DNA of 64,000 bases from Chionoecetes opilio (taxonomy: Eukaryota; Arthropoda; Malacostraca; Decapoda; Majidae). This document shows positions 1 to 9,638 of the stretch, piece after piece. The DNA is taken from positions 243,501-307,500 of the forward strand of contig JACEEZ010007257.1 of the NCBI GenBank assembly GCA_016584305.1. Reading direction: 5' to 3'. Made by a program: the position numbers and the translations under genes. Below the pieces are notes generated by a model that saw only the letters and a program-made list of their open reading frames with translations, was not told the DNA's origin and ran no database searches. Positions within the stretch are counted from its first letter, which is position 1; every line of letters begins with the position of its first letter.

Positions 1-757
1 GGTGTGCCGGAGCGTCTGAGGCCGGTCTGAGTCCCGGCCGGGCCGGCCCTCTGTATGGTACGGTTGTGAGAGAAGTTTATGCCCGGAGACCGTATACCTC
101 GTCTGTCTTCACAGCCTGGTGTCTTCTCCCTCCCTCTCCCCTCTTCTAGCTATTGAATCTGAAGAAACATGACCGGGCCAGGGGCAGATTGGCCACAGGG
201 AACACCGGGATGTGTCCCGGCGGGTCAATGGGTCTGAGGGCCGCCGGCGTCGGGCCCGGGGCCAGACTCAAGTACGCTTGACGAACAAGTGGCTATCGGG
301 ATTATAGCCTGGTTATAGACTATATAGTATATAAGATAAGATACTTTGATCCTATCTAGACACTTTGCAAGTACCAACTACAACAAGGTTATTGACTATA
401 CTAAGCGACACCACGCCAGGACGAACTTGGTGGGCTCAAACCGCTGACCGAATGCAGGGACTCTGCACGCGAGCCCGCAGCTCTACCAACCGTACCACCC
501 TGACGGGTGGTTATAGACTACTCCTGGTACGAAATCATAGGTACAACATTTTATGAACCAATTTATATGAGAGAAAGAAAGAGAGATCAGCTGTTTCTAG
601 CATGGAGGTATATAAATTCAATGAATTCTAGCGCATTTATAGGAGATCGTTGACGTTGAGACAGCTAACTTGGTCTCAAAACCCTCCTTTTGGCACCTGG
701 TCCACAACAAACTGTACAGTTTCATGGCACCACGGGCCACATACCTCCGAGTAATGC
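1..757. other. unassigned sequence with a tRNA-like SINE piece
   Basis: No convincing gene is seen. The first 270 bases are GC-rich. Around 170-230 there is a motif (GGGGCAGATTGG) that resembles, in reverse orientation, the short repeat found at 3050-3157 and 6290-6389. The tRNA-like piece near 426-501 is listed separately. The rest is unassigned and probably intronic or intergenic. Confidence 0.4.
405..515 (-). repeat. tRNA-derived SINE fragment
   Basis: On the minus strand a stretch of about 76 nt (501 down to 426) has an A-box-like TACGGTTGGTAGAGC and a B-box-like GGTTTGAGCCC at tRNA spacing. The acceptor and T stems pair poorly, so this is more likely a SINE head than a working tRNA gene. 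Which tRNA it came from is not clear. Confidence 0.4.
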
Positions 758-3047
758 AATTTTTTTTACACCACAAACGACTAGCCAAGGACAAAAATAA
801 GCCCGCTTAGTTACCAGTCCTTGGTAACTAAGAAGGAATATAGAAAGGGGGGTGAGCCAATTTAGTTTGGGGGGTGTCTTGTTACTCCTCTCCTGAAAAA
901 AAATTGTCGTAGGAAGGTGGAAGAAAAGAAACAGAAAGAGTGTTCAAGTCTTTAACAGTAAAGGTCATGGAAGAGTAAAGATACTTGTTAACTCTTGCAT
1001 TGGAAGATGGACAGAATAGGGATGAGTGAGTAGAACGTGTATGTGCTGCGAGGCCGCGGGAGAGGGGAAAGCATGGAGTTAGCAAGTTCAGATGAGCAGT
1101 GAGCATGAAAATAACGATAGAAGATAGCAAGAGAACCAACATTGCGACGGTGATTTAAAGATTGAAGACAGTCAGTCAGAAGAGGGGAGTTGATGAGACG
1201 AAAAGCTTTTGATTCTACCCTGTTTAGGAAAGCTGTATGAATGGATCCCCCTCAAACAATTGAGACATACTCCATACATGGGTGGATAAGGCCCCTGTAC
1301 AGAGCAAGCAACTGGGAGGGAGAACAAAATAAACGCAGACGCAAGAGGACACCTTACTTCTTGGAAGCTGTTTAAGCAAGAGACGAGATGTAAGATTTCC
1401 AGTTCAAATTTTTAGTAAAGAATAGTCCAAGAATGTTCATTGTAGCAGAAGAAGACAGTTGAGTGTCATTGAAGAAGAAGGGATAGTTGTCTGGTAGGTT
1501 TTGTCGAGTAAATAGGTGAGGAAATTGGGTTTTTGAGTCATTGAACAAAAGAAGCTAGGTTTGATTTGTCCCAAACAGAAATTATAAAAAGTTCAGAAGT
1601 TGGGCGCTCTGTGGCATCTCTCCGTGAATCACTTATTTCCTGTTGAGTTGGACGCCTAATGAACGACGTTGAAAAATGCAAGGTAAAATCATCAGCGAAG
1701 GAGTGGATAGGGTTAGACTTAGAAGATCATTAATGAATAATAGAAATAGTGATTGATAGGACAGAACCCTGAGAAACACCACTATTGATAGGCTTAGGAG
1801 AAGAACAATGTCCATCTACAGTAGCTGCAATAGAACGGTTTGAAAGGAAACTTAAGATGAAAGTACAGAGAGAAGGATAGAAACCGAATGAGGGTAGTTT
1901 GGAAATTAAAGATTTGTGCCAGACTCTATCAAAAGCTTTTGATATGTCAAGGGCAACAGCAAAAGTTTCACCGAATCCCCTAAAGGAGGATGACCAGGAT
2001 TCAGTTAGGAAAGCTAGAAGATTGCTAGTAGATCGCCCTCTACGGAAACTGTACTGACGATCAGATTGAAGATTGTGAGCAGATAGATGCTTAAAAATCA
2101 TTTTATTAAGTATAGATTAAAAAACTAGAAAAGCAGGAAGTCAAAGCTATAGGTTGGTAGTTAGAAGAATTAGAACGGTCACCGTTCTTAGGGACAGGTT
2201 GAATGTGAACAAACTTCCAGCAAAGGTGGAAGTAGAGACAAAGACGGAAAAGTTTGACCAGGCTGGGTGCAAGCACAGAAGCACAGCTTTTTTAGAACAA
2301 TGGGAAGGATTCCGTCAGGACCGTAAGCCTTCCAAGGATCTAGGCCAGAAAGGGCAAAGAAAACATTATTACGAAGGATCTTAATAACATTGTCAGAGGA
2401 CGGAGGAAAATGAGGAATTCATCAACAAGAGTGGAATATTTAGCAAGGGTTTGAGCACAAAGTTCAGCTTTAAAAATAGATGAGACAGTTATGGAGCCAT
2501 CCGGGAGAAGCATAGGAGCGAAATATGAAGAAGAAAAAATTGTTAGAGATGTTTTTAGCTAGATGCCAGAAATCACGAGATGAGTTTGATTCAGAAAATT
2601 TTGACATTTTCTATGAATAAATGTGTATTTGGTAAGTTGAAGAAAATATTTGGCATGATTATGGGCAGAAATATAAAGGGCATGAATTTCAGGAGATGGT
2701 TCGTTACTGTACCGTCTGTGAGCCACCTCTCTATCCTGTACTGCATGAGAACAAACAGAGTTAATCCAAAGTTGACAGGCTTTAGGATTAGAGAAAGTGT
2801 GTGGAATGTATGCCTCCATGCAGAGACAATGAACTCAGTAATGTGATCTGCACAAAGAGATGGGTCTCTGACATGGAGGCAATAATAATTACATGGAAAA
2901 TCAGAGTCTTAGGTCCTCTTACTTAGCTGAATTGAAATGCCAGTAGCACATCTGCTTATGTGGATCCCAGGGCAGCACCAGAGTGATACAACAGGTTACA
3001 GAGATAATATTGTGATCGGAGGAACCCAATGGAGAGAAAAGTTTGTT
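758..3047 (-). mobile_element. family-B LINE copy 1 (Jockey/CR1-group retrotransposon), 5'-truncated and decayed
   Basis: This is the first of seven copies of one non-LTR retrotransposon family, here called B. On the + strand it begins with a T run (759-768), the complement of its poly(A) tail, followed by the 3' UTR shared by all copies. Moving up the minus strand come the C-terminal ORF2 region, a reverse transcriptase part at 2101-1730 containing ALDISKAFDRVWHKS, and the linker after the endonuclease. Many frameshifts and stops break it. It ends near 3047, where a different short repeat starts. ORF2 of such elements encodes an endonuclease and reverse transcriptase that copy the RNA into nicked chromosomal DNA. 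This copy cannot make that enzyme. Confidence 0.85.
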
Positions 3048-3157
3048 ATAATTAATCTTTTATTCAGGGGTACTACATTTTTTTCATGACTGAAGTTTGT
3101 AAGATAGGGCCAGTAGCCGTCTGTCCCGGGCTGGTTTAGGGTGCCCAATCCGCCCCT
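3048..3157. repeat. short dispersed repeat, copy 1, ending in a hAT-like terminus
   Basis: About 100 bases match 6290-6389 closely, including CATGACTGAAGTTTG and the GC-rich end CCCAATCCGCCCCTG. Read in reverse, that end is CAGGGGCGGATTGGG, similar to termini of some metazoan hAT elements. No partner terminus is found, so it is a fragment. It sits exactly between two family-B pieces. Confidence 0.5.
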
Positions 3158-3230
3158 GGAGTGGGTGATAGGGCAAAACCTTAAGGAACACCACTATTGA
3201 TAGACTTAGGAGAAGAACAATGACTGTCTA

Positions 3231-3418
3231 TATGAAGTTATTGACCACCTATAAGGTGGTCAATGCGGAGTCTATTGGTGTCTTTAAAAGGAGTCTGGAT
3301 AAATTCATGGATGGGGAAGAGAGGTGAATATAGGTAGAGTTAGGTAACAGGAACTACCTCGTGTAGGTCTCACGGCCTCTTGTAGCTTCCTTACTTTCTT
3401 ATGTTCTTATGTTCTTAT
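3231..3418 (+). mobile_element. 5'-truncated 3' end of a CR1-like LINE
   Basis: This 188-bp insertion matches the 3' end of the large LINE at 8318-12714, including GGCCTCTTGTAGCTTCCTTA. It ends in tandem TTATGTTC units, a microsatellite-type tail typical of CR1/L2 elements. It is flanked by a perfect 5-bp duplication, GTCTA, at 3226-3230 and 3419-3423. Without it, the family-B host reads through continuously. Confidence 0.85.
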
Positions 3419-3457
3419 GTCTACAGTAGCTGCTACAGAACGGTTAGAAAGGAAACT

Positions 3458-4447
3458 TTAGATGAAGGTACTGAGAGAAGGATAGAAACTGAATGAGGGT
3501 AGTTTAGAAATTAAAGATATGTGCCAGACTCTATCAAAAGCTTTTGATATGTCAAGGGCAACAGCTAAAGTTTTACCAAAACCCCTAAAGGAGGATGACC
3601 AAGATTCAGTTAGGAAAGCTAGAAGATCGCCAGTAAATCGCCCTATACGGAAACCGTACTGACGATCAGATAGAAGATAGTGAGCAGATAGATGCTTAAG
3701 AATCTTCTTATTATGTATAGATTCAAAAACTTTAGAAAGGCAGAAAGTCAAAGCTATAGGACGGTAGTTTGAAGGATTAGAACGGTAACCCTTCTTAGGG
3801 ACAGGTTGGATGTGAGCAAACTTCCAGCAAGAAGGAAAGGTGGAAGTAGATAGACAAAGACGGAAAAGTTTGACCAGGCAGGGTGCAAGCACAGAAGCAC
3901 AGTTTTTGAGAACAATAGTAGGGACTCCGTCAGGACCGTAAGCCTTCCGAGGATCTAGGCCAGAAAGGGCAAAGAAAACATCATTATGAAGGATCTTAAT
4001 AACAGGCATAATATAGTCAGAGGCTGGATGAGAAGGAGGAACAAGCCCTTCATCAACCAGAGTAGAATTTTCAGCAAAGGTTTGAGCGAAGAGTTCAGCT
4101 TTAGAAATAGATGAGACAGCTGTGGAGCCATCTGGGTGAAACATAGGAGGGAAAGAGGAAGAAGAAAAATTGTTAGAGATGTTATTAAGTGGATGCCAGA
4201 AGTCACGAGAGGAGTTTGATTCAGAAAAAATTTGATATTTGCAATGAATGAAGGAGTTTTTGGTAAGTTGAGAAGATTTGGCATGATTACGGGCAGGAAT
4301 ATAAAGGGCATGAGTTTCAGGAGATGCATGGTTACGGTACCGTCTGTGAGCTGCCTCTTTATCTTGGACAGCATGGGAACAAACAGAGTTAAACCAAGGT
4401 TGACGGGCTTTAGGATTAGAGAAACTTTGTGGAATGTATGCCTCCAT
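3458..4447 (-). pseudogene. family-B ORF2 fragment: linker plus N-terminal reverse transcriptase
   Basis: A 329-codon open stretch without a natural start or end. Residues 1-120 are the region between endonuclease and RT, with [20 protein letters not shown]. From about residue 150 the RT begins, with LDPRKAYGPDGVP (block 1), KFAHIQPVPKKGYRSNPSNY (block 2) and ALDISKAFDRVW (block A, with the first catalytic aspartate). The YADD block lies beyond the end, so no complete polymerase is present. The nucleotide identity with other copies seems high, suggesting insertion in the recent past. Confidence 0.75.
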
Positions 4448-5030
4448 GCCAGAGACATGACCTCAGTTATGCACTCTTCACAAAGGGGATCTCTGATTTA
4501 GAGGCAAAAAGAATTCCATGGAAAATCTGAGTAGTGCTGCCTTAGGTCCTCCCATCTAGCCAAGTTGAAATGCCAGAGGCACCTCCGCTTAGGTGGGTCC
4601 CGGGGCAATTGGACAGGTTAAGGTGCCGTTCTGTGCCCCAGTTTAACATAGTACTTTTCAGGCTCCCAGTTTCATGTCTTTAAAGTAAAACATAATGTTT
4701 TGTATATGATTTTAAAGATCAATGTATTCTTTAAATTTTTGTCAGAGAGAAAAATGTAAATGTTCATTTTTTCCTTATTTAGATTTAGTGATGAAAATAT
4801 TTCCGAATTTTTTTTTTGAAAGAAAAAGTATATGTATGGAATTAAAAAAGTACAATTTCCTCTTGACAAAACTTAGAGAAATGGTTGAAAAAGATAACAC
4901 TTAGATTTAAAAAAAATCCCCTGAAAAATAAGTGTTCTGGGATTTTTTTTCTTCTAGCAAAGTATTATTTGTCAGAAATTAGCATTGAAAAAAATAACTC
5001 GCTTTACCTCATAACTTAGTAAGTATAAGT

Positions 5031-5141
5031 CCTAGGTGCATCAAAATTGGTACACTTCTTCTGAACCTAGGGTGCATCAAAATTGGTACACTTCTTCTGT
5101 ACCTAGGGTGCATCAAAATTGGTACACTTCTTCTGTACCTA
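5031..5141 (+). repeat. 36-bp tandem repeat, three units
   Basis: Three near-identical copies of a unit containing GGGTGCATCAAAATTGG and TACACTTCTTCTG start at 5031, 5066 and 5102; the first lacks one G. The first unit overlaps the left inner inverted repeat of the surrounding element. The start of the unit (TAGGGTGCATCAA) matches the left terminus of the hAT element at 35133. Confidence 0.85.
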
Positions 5142-5507
5142 TTAAGTCATTTATATGTGAAAAAAATATTGTTCTATCTTTATAGTCATGGAAAATTAAG
5201 GATAAGATGTATATGGCCTTTACCGGTACAAAAATAGCCTTGGCGAGAGTCCCTTCAACTCCATGGCTGCTTTTCTTTGCTTCCCGTGCTCTTGAAATAC
5301 TTGCCAACCTCTTCTTGTATAATTCAGACCTCTTGCTTATCTCTTAACTGATGATAATATGTGTTAAATCCAAGCGAAAACACACAAAGGATGGAAGGTC
5401 TTTTGTGTAGCTGGTGATTGTTTACACACATTCTCTCTCTCAGGTGGAAAGTGCAAAAATTACTCTAAATCTATTCAAATCGCATTATGAAGATAAATTC
5501 CTGAGCA

Positions 5508-5552
5508 TTTAAATGTCCAGCCATATGCACTCCGATCGGCTGGCCATTTAAA
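5508..5552. repeat. hairpin inside TTAA element 1
   Basis: TTTAAATGTCCAGCC (5508-5522) pairs with GGCTGGCCATTTAAA (5538-5552), 14 of 15 positions, with a 15-nt loop. A similar TTTAAATG hairpin lies in the TTAA element at 50871-52040. Confidence 0.75.
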
Positions 5553-5945
5553 CTGCTAAAGAGACCGATTTTGATGCGCTTAGGACTTTTTTCATGGCAG
5601 ACTTATCAAATTTAAAGTATGAATGAAAAGAAAATGTTAAAACACAAAATAATATTTTTTCAAGATATTTCACCTCAGAACGGCACCTTAAAGAGATAAA
5701 ATTGTGATCGGAGGAACCCAACAGAGATAATATATTTTCACAGAGTAAGCAGAAGGGTTAGAGGTTAGGAAAAGTTCAAGAATTTGGGGCGTGTCTTCAA
5801 GGCGGTCAGGAATATGGATAGGGTGCTCCGCCAGCTGCTCTAGGTCTTGGAGGATAGAAAAGTTGTTGGCTTGTTAACCAGGTTTGTCAGTGAAAGAAGA
5901 TGATAGCCAAAGCTGGTGGTGAACATTGAAATTGTGAAGTAATGA

Positions 5946-6850
5946 CTAATGAATGATAAGACTCATGACTCATGTAAATTTCAAAATGAGTGATTATTAT
6001 GATGGGAAGTATGAGAAATGTGCATGTTTATAGGCAAGTGGATTGTGTGGCGGGAATGATCAGCTGTGTTGATATCCAGTCCTGCTGGTTAGAATTTAAA
6101 TATTTTGCAAAATGGTTCGTGAGTGACTAAGTGATGTTTCAATAGCTTTTCAGACAGTGAAAATGCACTTTCATACAAAAACTATGGAAACAAAATTATA
6201 CAAGTGTGGTATATATGATATATTTTTTGGTTTATACCGTTCATTCAACATTTTTCTTTTTACCTAGTTGAGATGGAATCATTGTAATAAATTTGTATTC
6301 AAGGGTACATTTTTTTCATGACTGAAGTTTGCAAGGTAGGGACAGTAGGTGTCTGTCCCGGGCTGGTTTAGGGTACCCAATCCGCCCCTGGGTACACCTT
6401 TCTTTTCATTAAGAGTTAGTAGGCTTTATTTCAGATATTGACTACTGTTATCTGGGGAAATACCAGAGACAAGGTTGCAATGTTAGAGAATTGTGAAAAA
6501 AGAGGTCTTGATGATAAAGAGAATATAGCAAGACATGAGGATGAAGTCTACACTAACAGTATATATATAACAGAATATACTAACAGGAGTATCAGTATAT
6601 AGTACTCCATTCATAGTTGGCAAGGGGTTTGTCAGTTTGAGTGAATCAGAATGCTAAATCAAATGACAAAATAGAAATAGGTTTTTGTTTGTTTACAAAT
6701 CTATGTCAAGAGTTGATAAAATGAGCAGTTGATTAAATTATGGCCACTTTATACTCAACTTGATTCCTTACCATGATGCATTAATGATTTGAGGACTAAG
6801 AACTAGCATCTAATGGGATTGGTCATATAATAGCAACTTCCCCCGCTCAG
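5946..6850. other. intron or upstream sequence without a firm gene
   Basis: AT-rich sequence with no supported coding region apart from a weak possible exon at 6435. A second copy of the short repeat seen at 3048-3157 lies at 6290-6389. The end of the stretch is the polypyrimidine tract and AG acceptor for the exon at 6851. Confidence 0.5.
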
Positions 6851-7006
6851 ATTTCAGAACAGATTCATGAGCAGCGGCGGTGTCAGATGCCAAGGGAGCC
6901 TGGTGTGGGAGCTGAACTCACTTCCCCACCTAATGAAGAGGATCATCAGTACAACAAGAGTGACAAACGTTTTATGCAGCATACAGATTTCAACCAGGAT
7001 GAAAAA
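6851..7006 (+). CDS. internal exon of an unrecognised host gene
   Basis: A 156-bp, 52-codon open exon preceded by a pyrimidine-rich tract ending CCCCCGCTCAG and followed by GTAAGTAAAA, a strong donor. It starts and ends in phase 0. The peptide begins ISEQIHEQRRCQ, is charged and low in hydrophobic residues, and ends NQDEK. In this element-rich window it is one of only two stretches that look like host protein. It joins in phase with the exon at 23381, giving NQDEK followed by YWESLREKLEQLEVE, a likely short coiled coil across the junction. No domain is recognised, and the remaining exons must lie to the left or outside the window. Function is unknown. Confidence 0.6.
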
Positions 7007-8424
7007 GTAAGTAAAATTTTTGATTTGCTCAGTTTTTTTTTTTTATATATATATACGTATTTAAGAGTTATTCAAGCTTGAGTCAACATTGTATTTTTTT
7101 TTTTTTCATCACAAAAGAATGGCCAAGGGCAAAAAAAAGAGAAAAGCACGCATAGTTGTCAATCCCTATAAAGAAGACAGTAAGAGAATAAAGAAAGGGG
7201 GGTGGGCCAATTTAGTTCGGTAGGTGTCTTGTCACTCCTCTCTTGAAAAGCTTTAAGTCGTAGGAAGGTGGAAAAATAGAAGCAGGAAGAGAGTTCCAGA
7301 GTTTACCAGTGAAAGGGATGAAAGAGTAAAGATACTAATTAACTTTTGCATTAGAAAGATGGACAGAATAGGGATGAGAATGAGTAGAAAGTTTTGTGCA
7401 GCGAGGCCACAGGAGGGAGGGAGGCATGCAGTTAGCAAGTTCAGAAGAGCAGTGAGCATGAAAATAACGGTAGCAGATAGCAAGAGAAGCAACATTGCGG
7501 CAGTGATTTAAAGATTGAAGACAGTCAGTCAGAGGAGGGGAGTTGATGAGACGAAAAGCTTTTCAACTCGACCCTGTTTAGTACAGCTGTATGAGTGGAT
7601 CCCTCCCAAACATGTGAGACATACTCCATACATGGGCGGATAAGGCCCCTGTACAGAGCAAGCAACTGGGAAGGAGAAAAAATGGACGCAGATGCCAGAG
7701 GACACCTAACTTCTTAGAAGCTGTTATAGCAAGAGATGAGATGTGAGATTTCCAGTTCAGATTTTTAGTATAGGATAGTCCAAGACTGTTCACTGTAGAA
7801 GAGGGAAACAGTTAAGTGTCATTGAAGAAGAGGGGATAGTTGCCTGGTAGGTTTTGTCTAGTGGATAGGTGAAGAAATTGGGTTTTTGAGGCATTGAACA
7901 AAACAAGGTTTGCTTTGCCGCAATCAGAAATTCTAGAAAGATCAGAAGTTAGGCACTCTGTAGCATCTCTCCGTGAATCACTTAGTTCCTGTTGGTTTGG
8001 ACGTCTAATGAACCACGTTGAAAAATGCAGTGTAGAATCATCAGTGTAGGAGTTGATAGGGGTTTGAGTTAGACTTAGAAGATCATTAATGAATAATAGA
8101 AAGAGAGTGGGTGATAGAACAGAACTCTAAGGAACACCACTACTAATAGACTTAGGAAAAGAACAATGACTGTCTACAGTAGCTGCTATAGAACGGTTTG
8201 AAAGGAAACTGAAGATGAAGGTACAGAGAGAAGGATAGAAACCGAATGAGGGTAGTTTGGAACTTATAGATTTGTGCCAGACTCTTATCAAAGCTTTTGA
8301 TATGTCAAGGGCAACAGTCGTCATTCAGTCGTTGTCGTTTGGAGAGGCAAGACGTGTGAGGAGGCAGCTCCGTATGTGTTGAGTCAGGTCCATTAAGTGG
8401 GCAGGTGCAGAGATTAGCGTCGAC

Positions 8425-9501
8425 ATGGCTAGTGGAGGTAATGGTGTTGTTAGTGTTGTGGAGGAGGGTGTTGTGGAGGTGTGGAGTGGGAGGAGAAGTG
8501 GAGGAGAGGGTGAAGTGAAGGAGGCCGAGGTGGAAGCGAGTGTGGTAGATGGAGGGAGAAGTGTCGAGGGGTAGTGTAGTGAAGTGTGTGCAGTGGCACT
8601 TAAGTCTGTTCTGGAGGCGATCGATGACCTGAAAAGGTACTTCATAAGTGAAGTGAACGATTTGAAAAGCGTGGTGAGGAAGCAGGAGATAGAGATACGA
8701 TCTCTTAAGTGTGGAGGTGGAGTGAGTGGAGGGACACATGCGAGGGATGTACCTGGAGGGGTACCAGAGGGAGACGTGCCTCGGGCTACTACTAAAGGAG
8801 TGGTCTCTAGTAAGTCACCAAAGAATGGTGAATGGCAGGTAGTTGAGCATGGTGGTACACGCCCAAAGGAGAAAAAGATAAACAATGACCATGTTGTGTG
8901 CACGAACGCATTTCAGGTACTCTCGGGGCTGCAAGAGGAAGATACGGAGGTAAGGACGGTAGACGATACATCATCACCCGAAGGTAAAATCTTGGTTGTT
9001 GGTGACAGTCAGGTTAGGCATCTCGACAGCAGGTTCTGTGACAGGGAAGGGATGCGCATGAAGTCGGTGAGTTACTCAGGGAAGGGGTTAGGTTATGTTA
9101 GGGATAAGATAGTTGAGTGCATGGCGGACCAAAGGAAAAAGTCCATCGTCTGCCTGAGTGCTGGGGGAAACGATGTTGAGGGTGTAAGCAGTGAGGAATT
9201 GCTACGGCAGTTCAAGGAAGCTGTATGTAAGGTTAGGGATAGGGGTGGGTTCCCTGTGGTGTGTGGTGTCCTTCCAAGACGCTATGTTGACGACTTGTGG
9301 TACTCCAGGGCTATTGCTTTGAATTGCCGGCTGGCACTTCATTGCAAAGCCAATGGTTGGGCCTTTGTTTGTTTGGGCTGGGACCGCTTTTTCTGGCATA
9401 ACCACCTCTACCACAGGGACGGGGTGCACTTTTCGAGGAAAGGAGTTCAGATCTTGTCTGAATCCCTTGAAAGGGAGGTAGGTGCACTGCAGGCTTTTTG
9501 A
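8425..9501 (+). pseudogene. LINE ORF1 with SGNH/GDSL esterase-like domain
   Basis: I place the start at the ATG at 8425, in frame with the long open stretch that follows; an in-frame TAG at 8572-8574 (codon 50) now breaks it. The N-terminal part has a short Leu/Val-rich helix. The C-terminal half is an SGNH hydrolase: ILVVGDSQVRHLDS holds the Ser of block I, CLSAGGNDVEG the Gly/Asn block III, and HRDGVHFSRKG the Asp and His of block V. In CR1 and L2 elements such ORF1 esterases are thought to help the ribonucleoprotein contact membranes or nucleic acid. The end of ORF1 (TGA 9499-9501) abuts the ORF2 frame, which has its first ATG at 9639. Confidence 0.8.
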
Positions 9502-9638
9502 AGATAGAGAACCGGGGAGTAGACACTGGGGTCGGGGTAAAGGAAACTTGCGACACTAGGAGGAGTTTCAGAAGGCAGGGAACTAAAGTGATTCGTAAGA
9601 AGAGAGAGAGGAGGGGTTTAGTTAAAGATAAAGGGAAA

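Larger units (their letters stand above)
4622..5687. mobile_element. TTAA-flanked TIR element 1 (1066 bp, non-autonomous)
   Basis: Perfect 12-bp terminal inverted repeats (GGTGCCGTTCTG) are flanked directly by TTAA at 4618-4621 and 5688-5691. It lies in a family-B copy whose other copies carry GGTTACAGAGATAA at the same place, so the pre-insertion site is known. TTAA target sites are used by piggyBac and Kolobok elements; the ends do not look like the usual piggyBac CCC/GGG pattern. No transposase is seen. Inside are a second inverted pair (5027-5050 and 5565-5588), three 36-bp tandem units (5031-5141) and a hairpin (5508-5552). Confidence 0.8.
3158..5945 (-). mobile_element. family-B LINE copy 2, interrupted by two younger insertions
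   Basis: Family-B sequence runs from 3158 up the minus strand. It is split by a CR1-like tail (3231-3418) and by a TTAA-flanked TIR element (4622-5687), then resumes at 5692. The middle part (4447-3458) is open for 329 codons, covering the linker after the endonuclease and the RT palm up to ALDISKAFDRVWH. The part beyond the second insertion reads, with stops, as the apurinic-type endonuclease, including GDFNVHH near 5900. Both interruptions sit in sequence that is continuous in other copies, so the order of events is clear. Confidence 0.85.

Noticed and set aside
426..501. Possible tRNA gene on the minus strand
   Set aside because: Acceptor and T stems do not pair well; treated as a SINE head.
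8305..8903. Minus-strand open frames of 144 and 192 codons
   Set aside because: They lie opposite the ORF1 of the CR1-like LINE and have no independent features; they are shadows.
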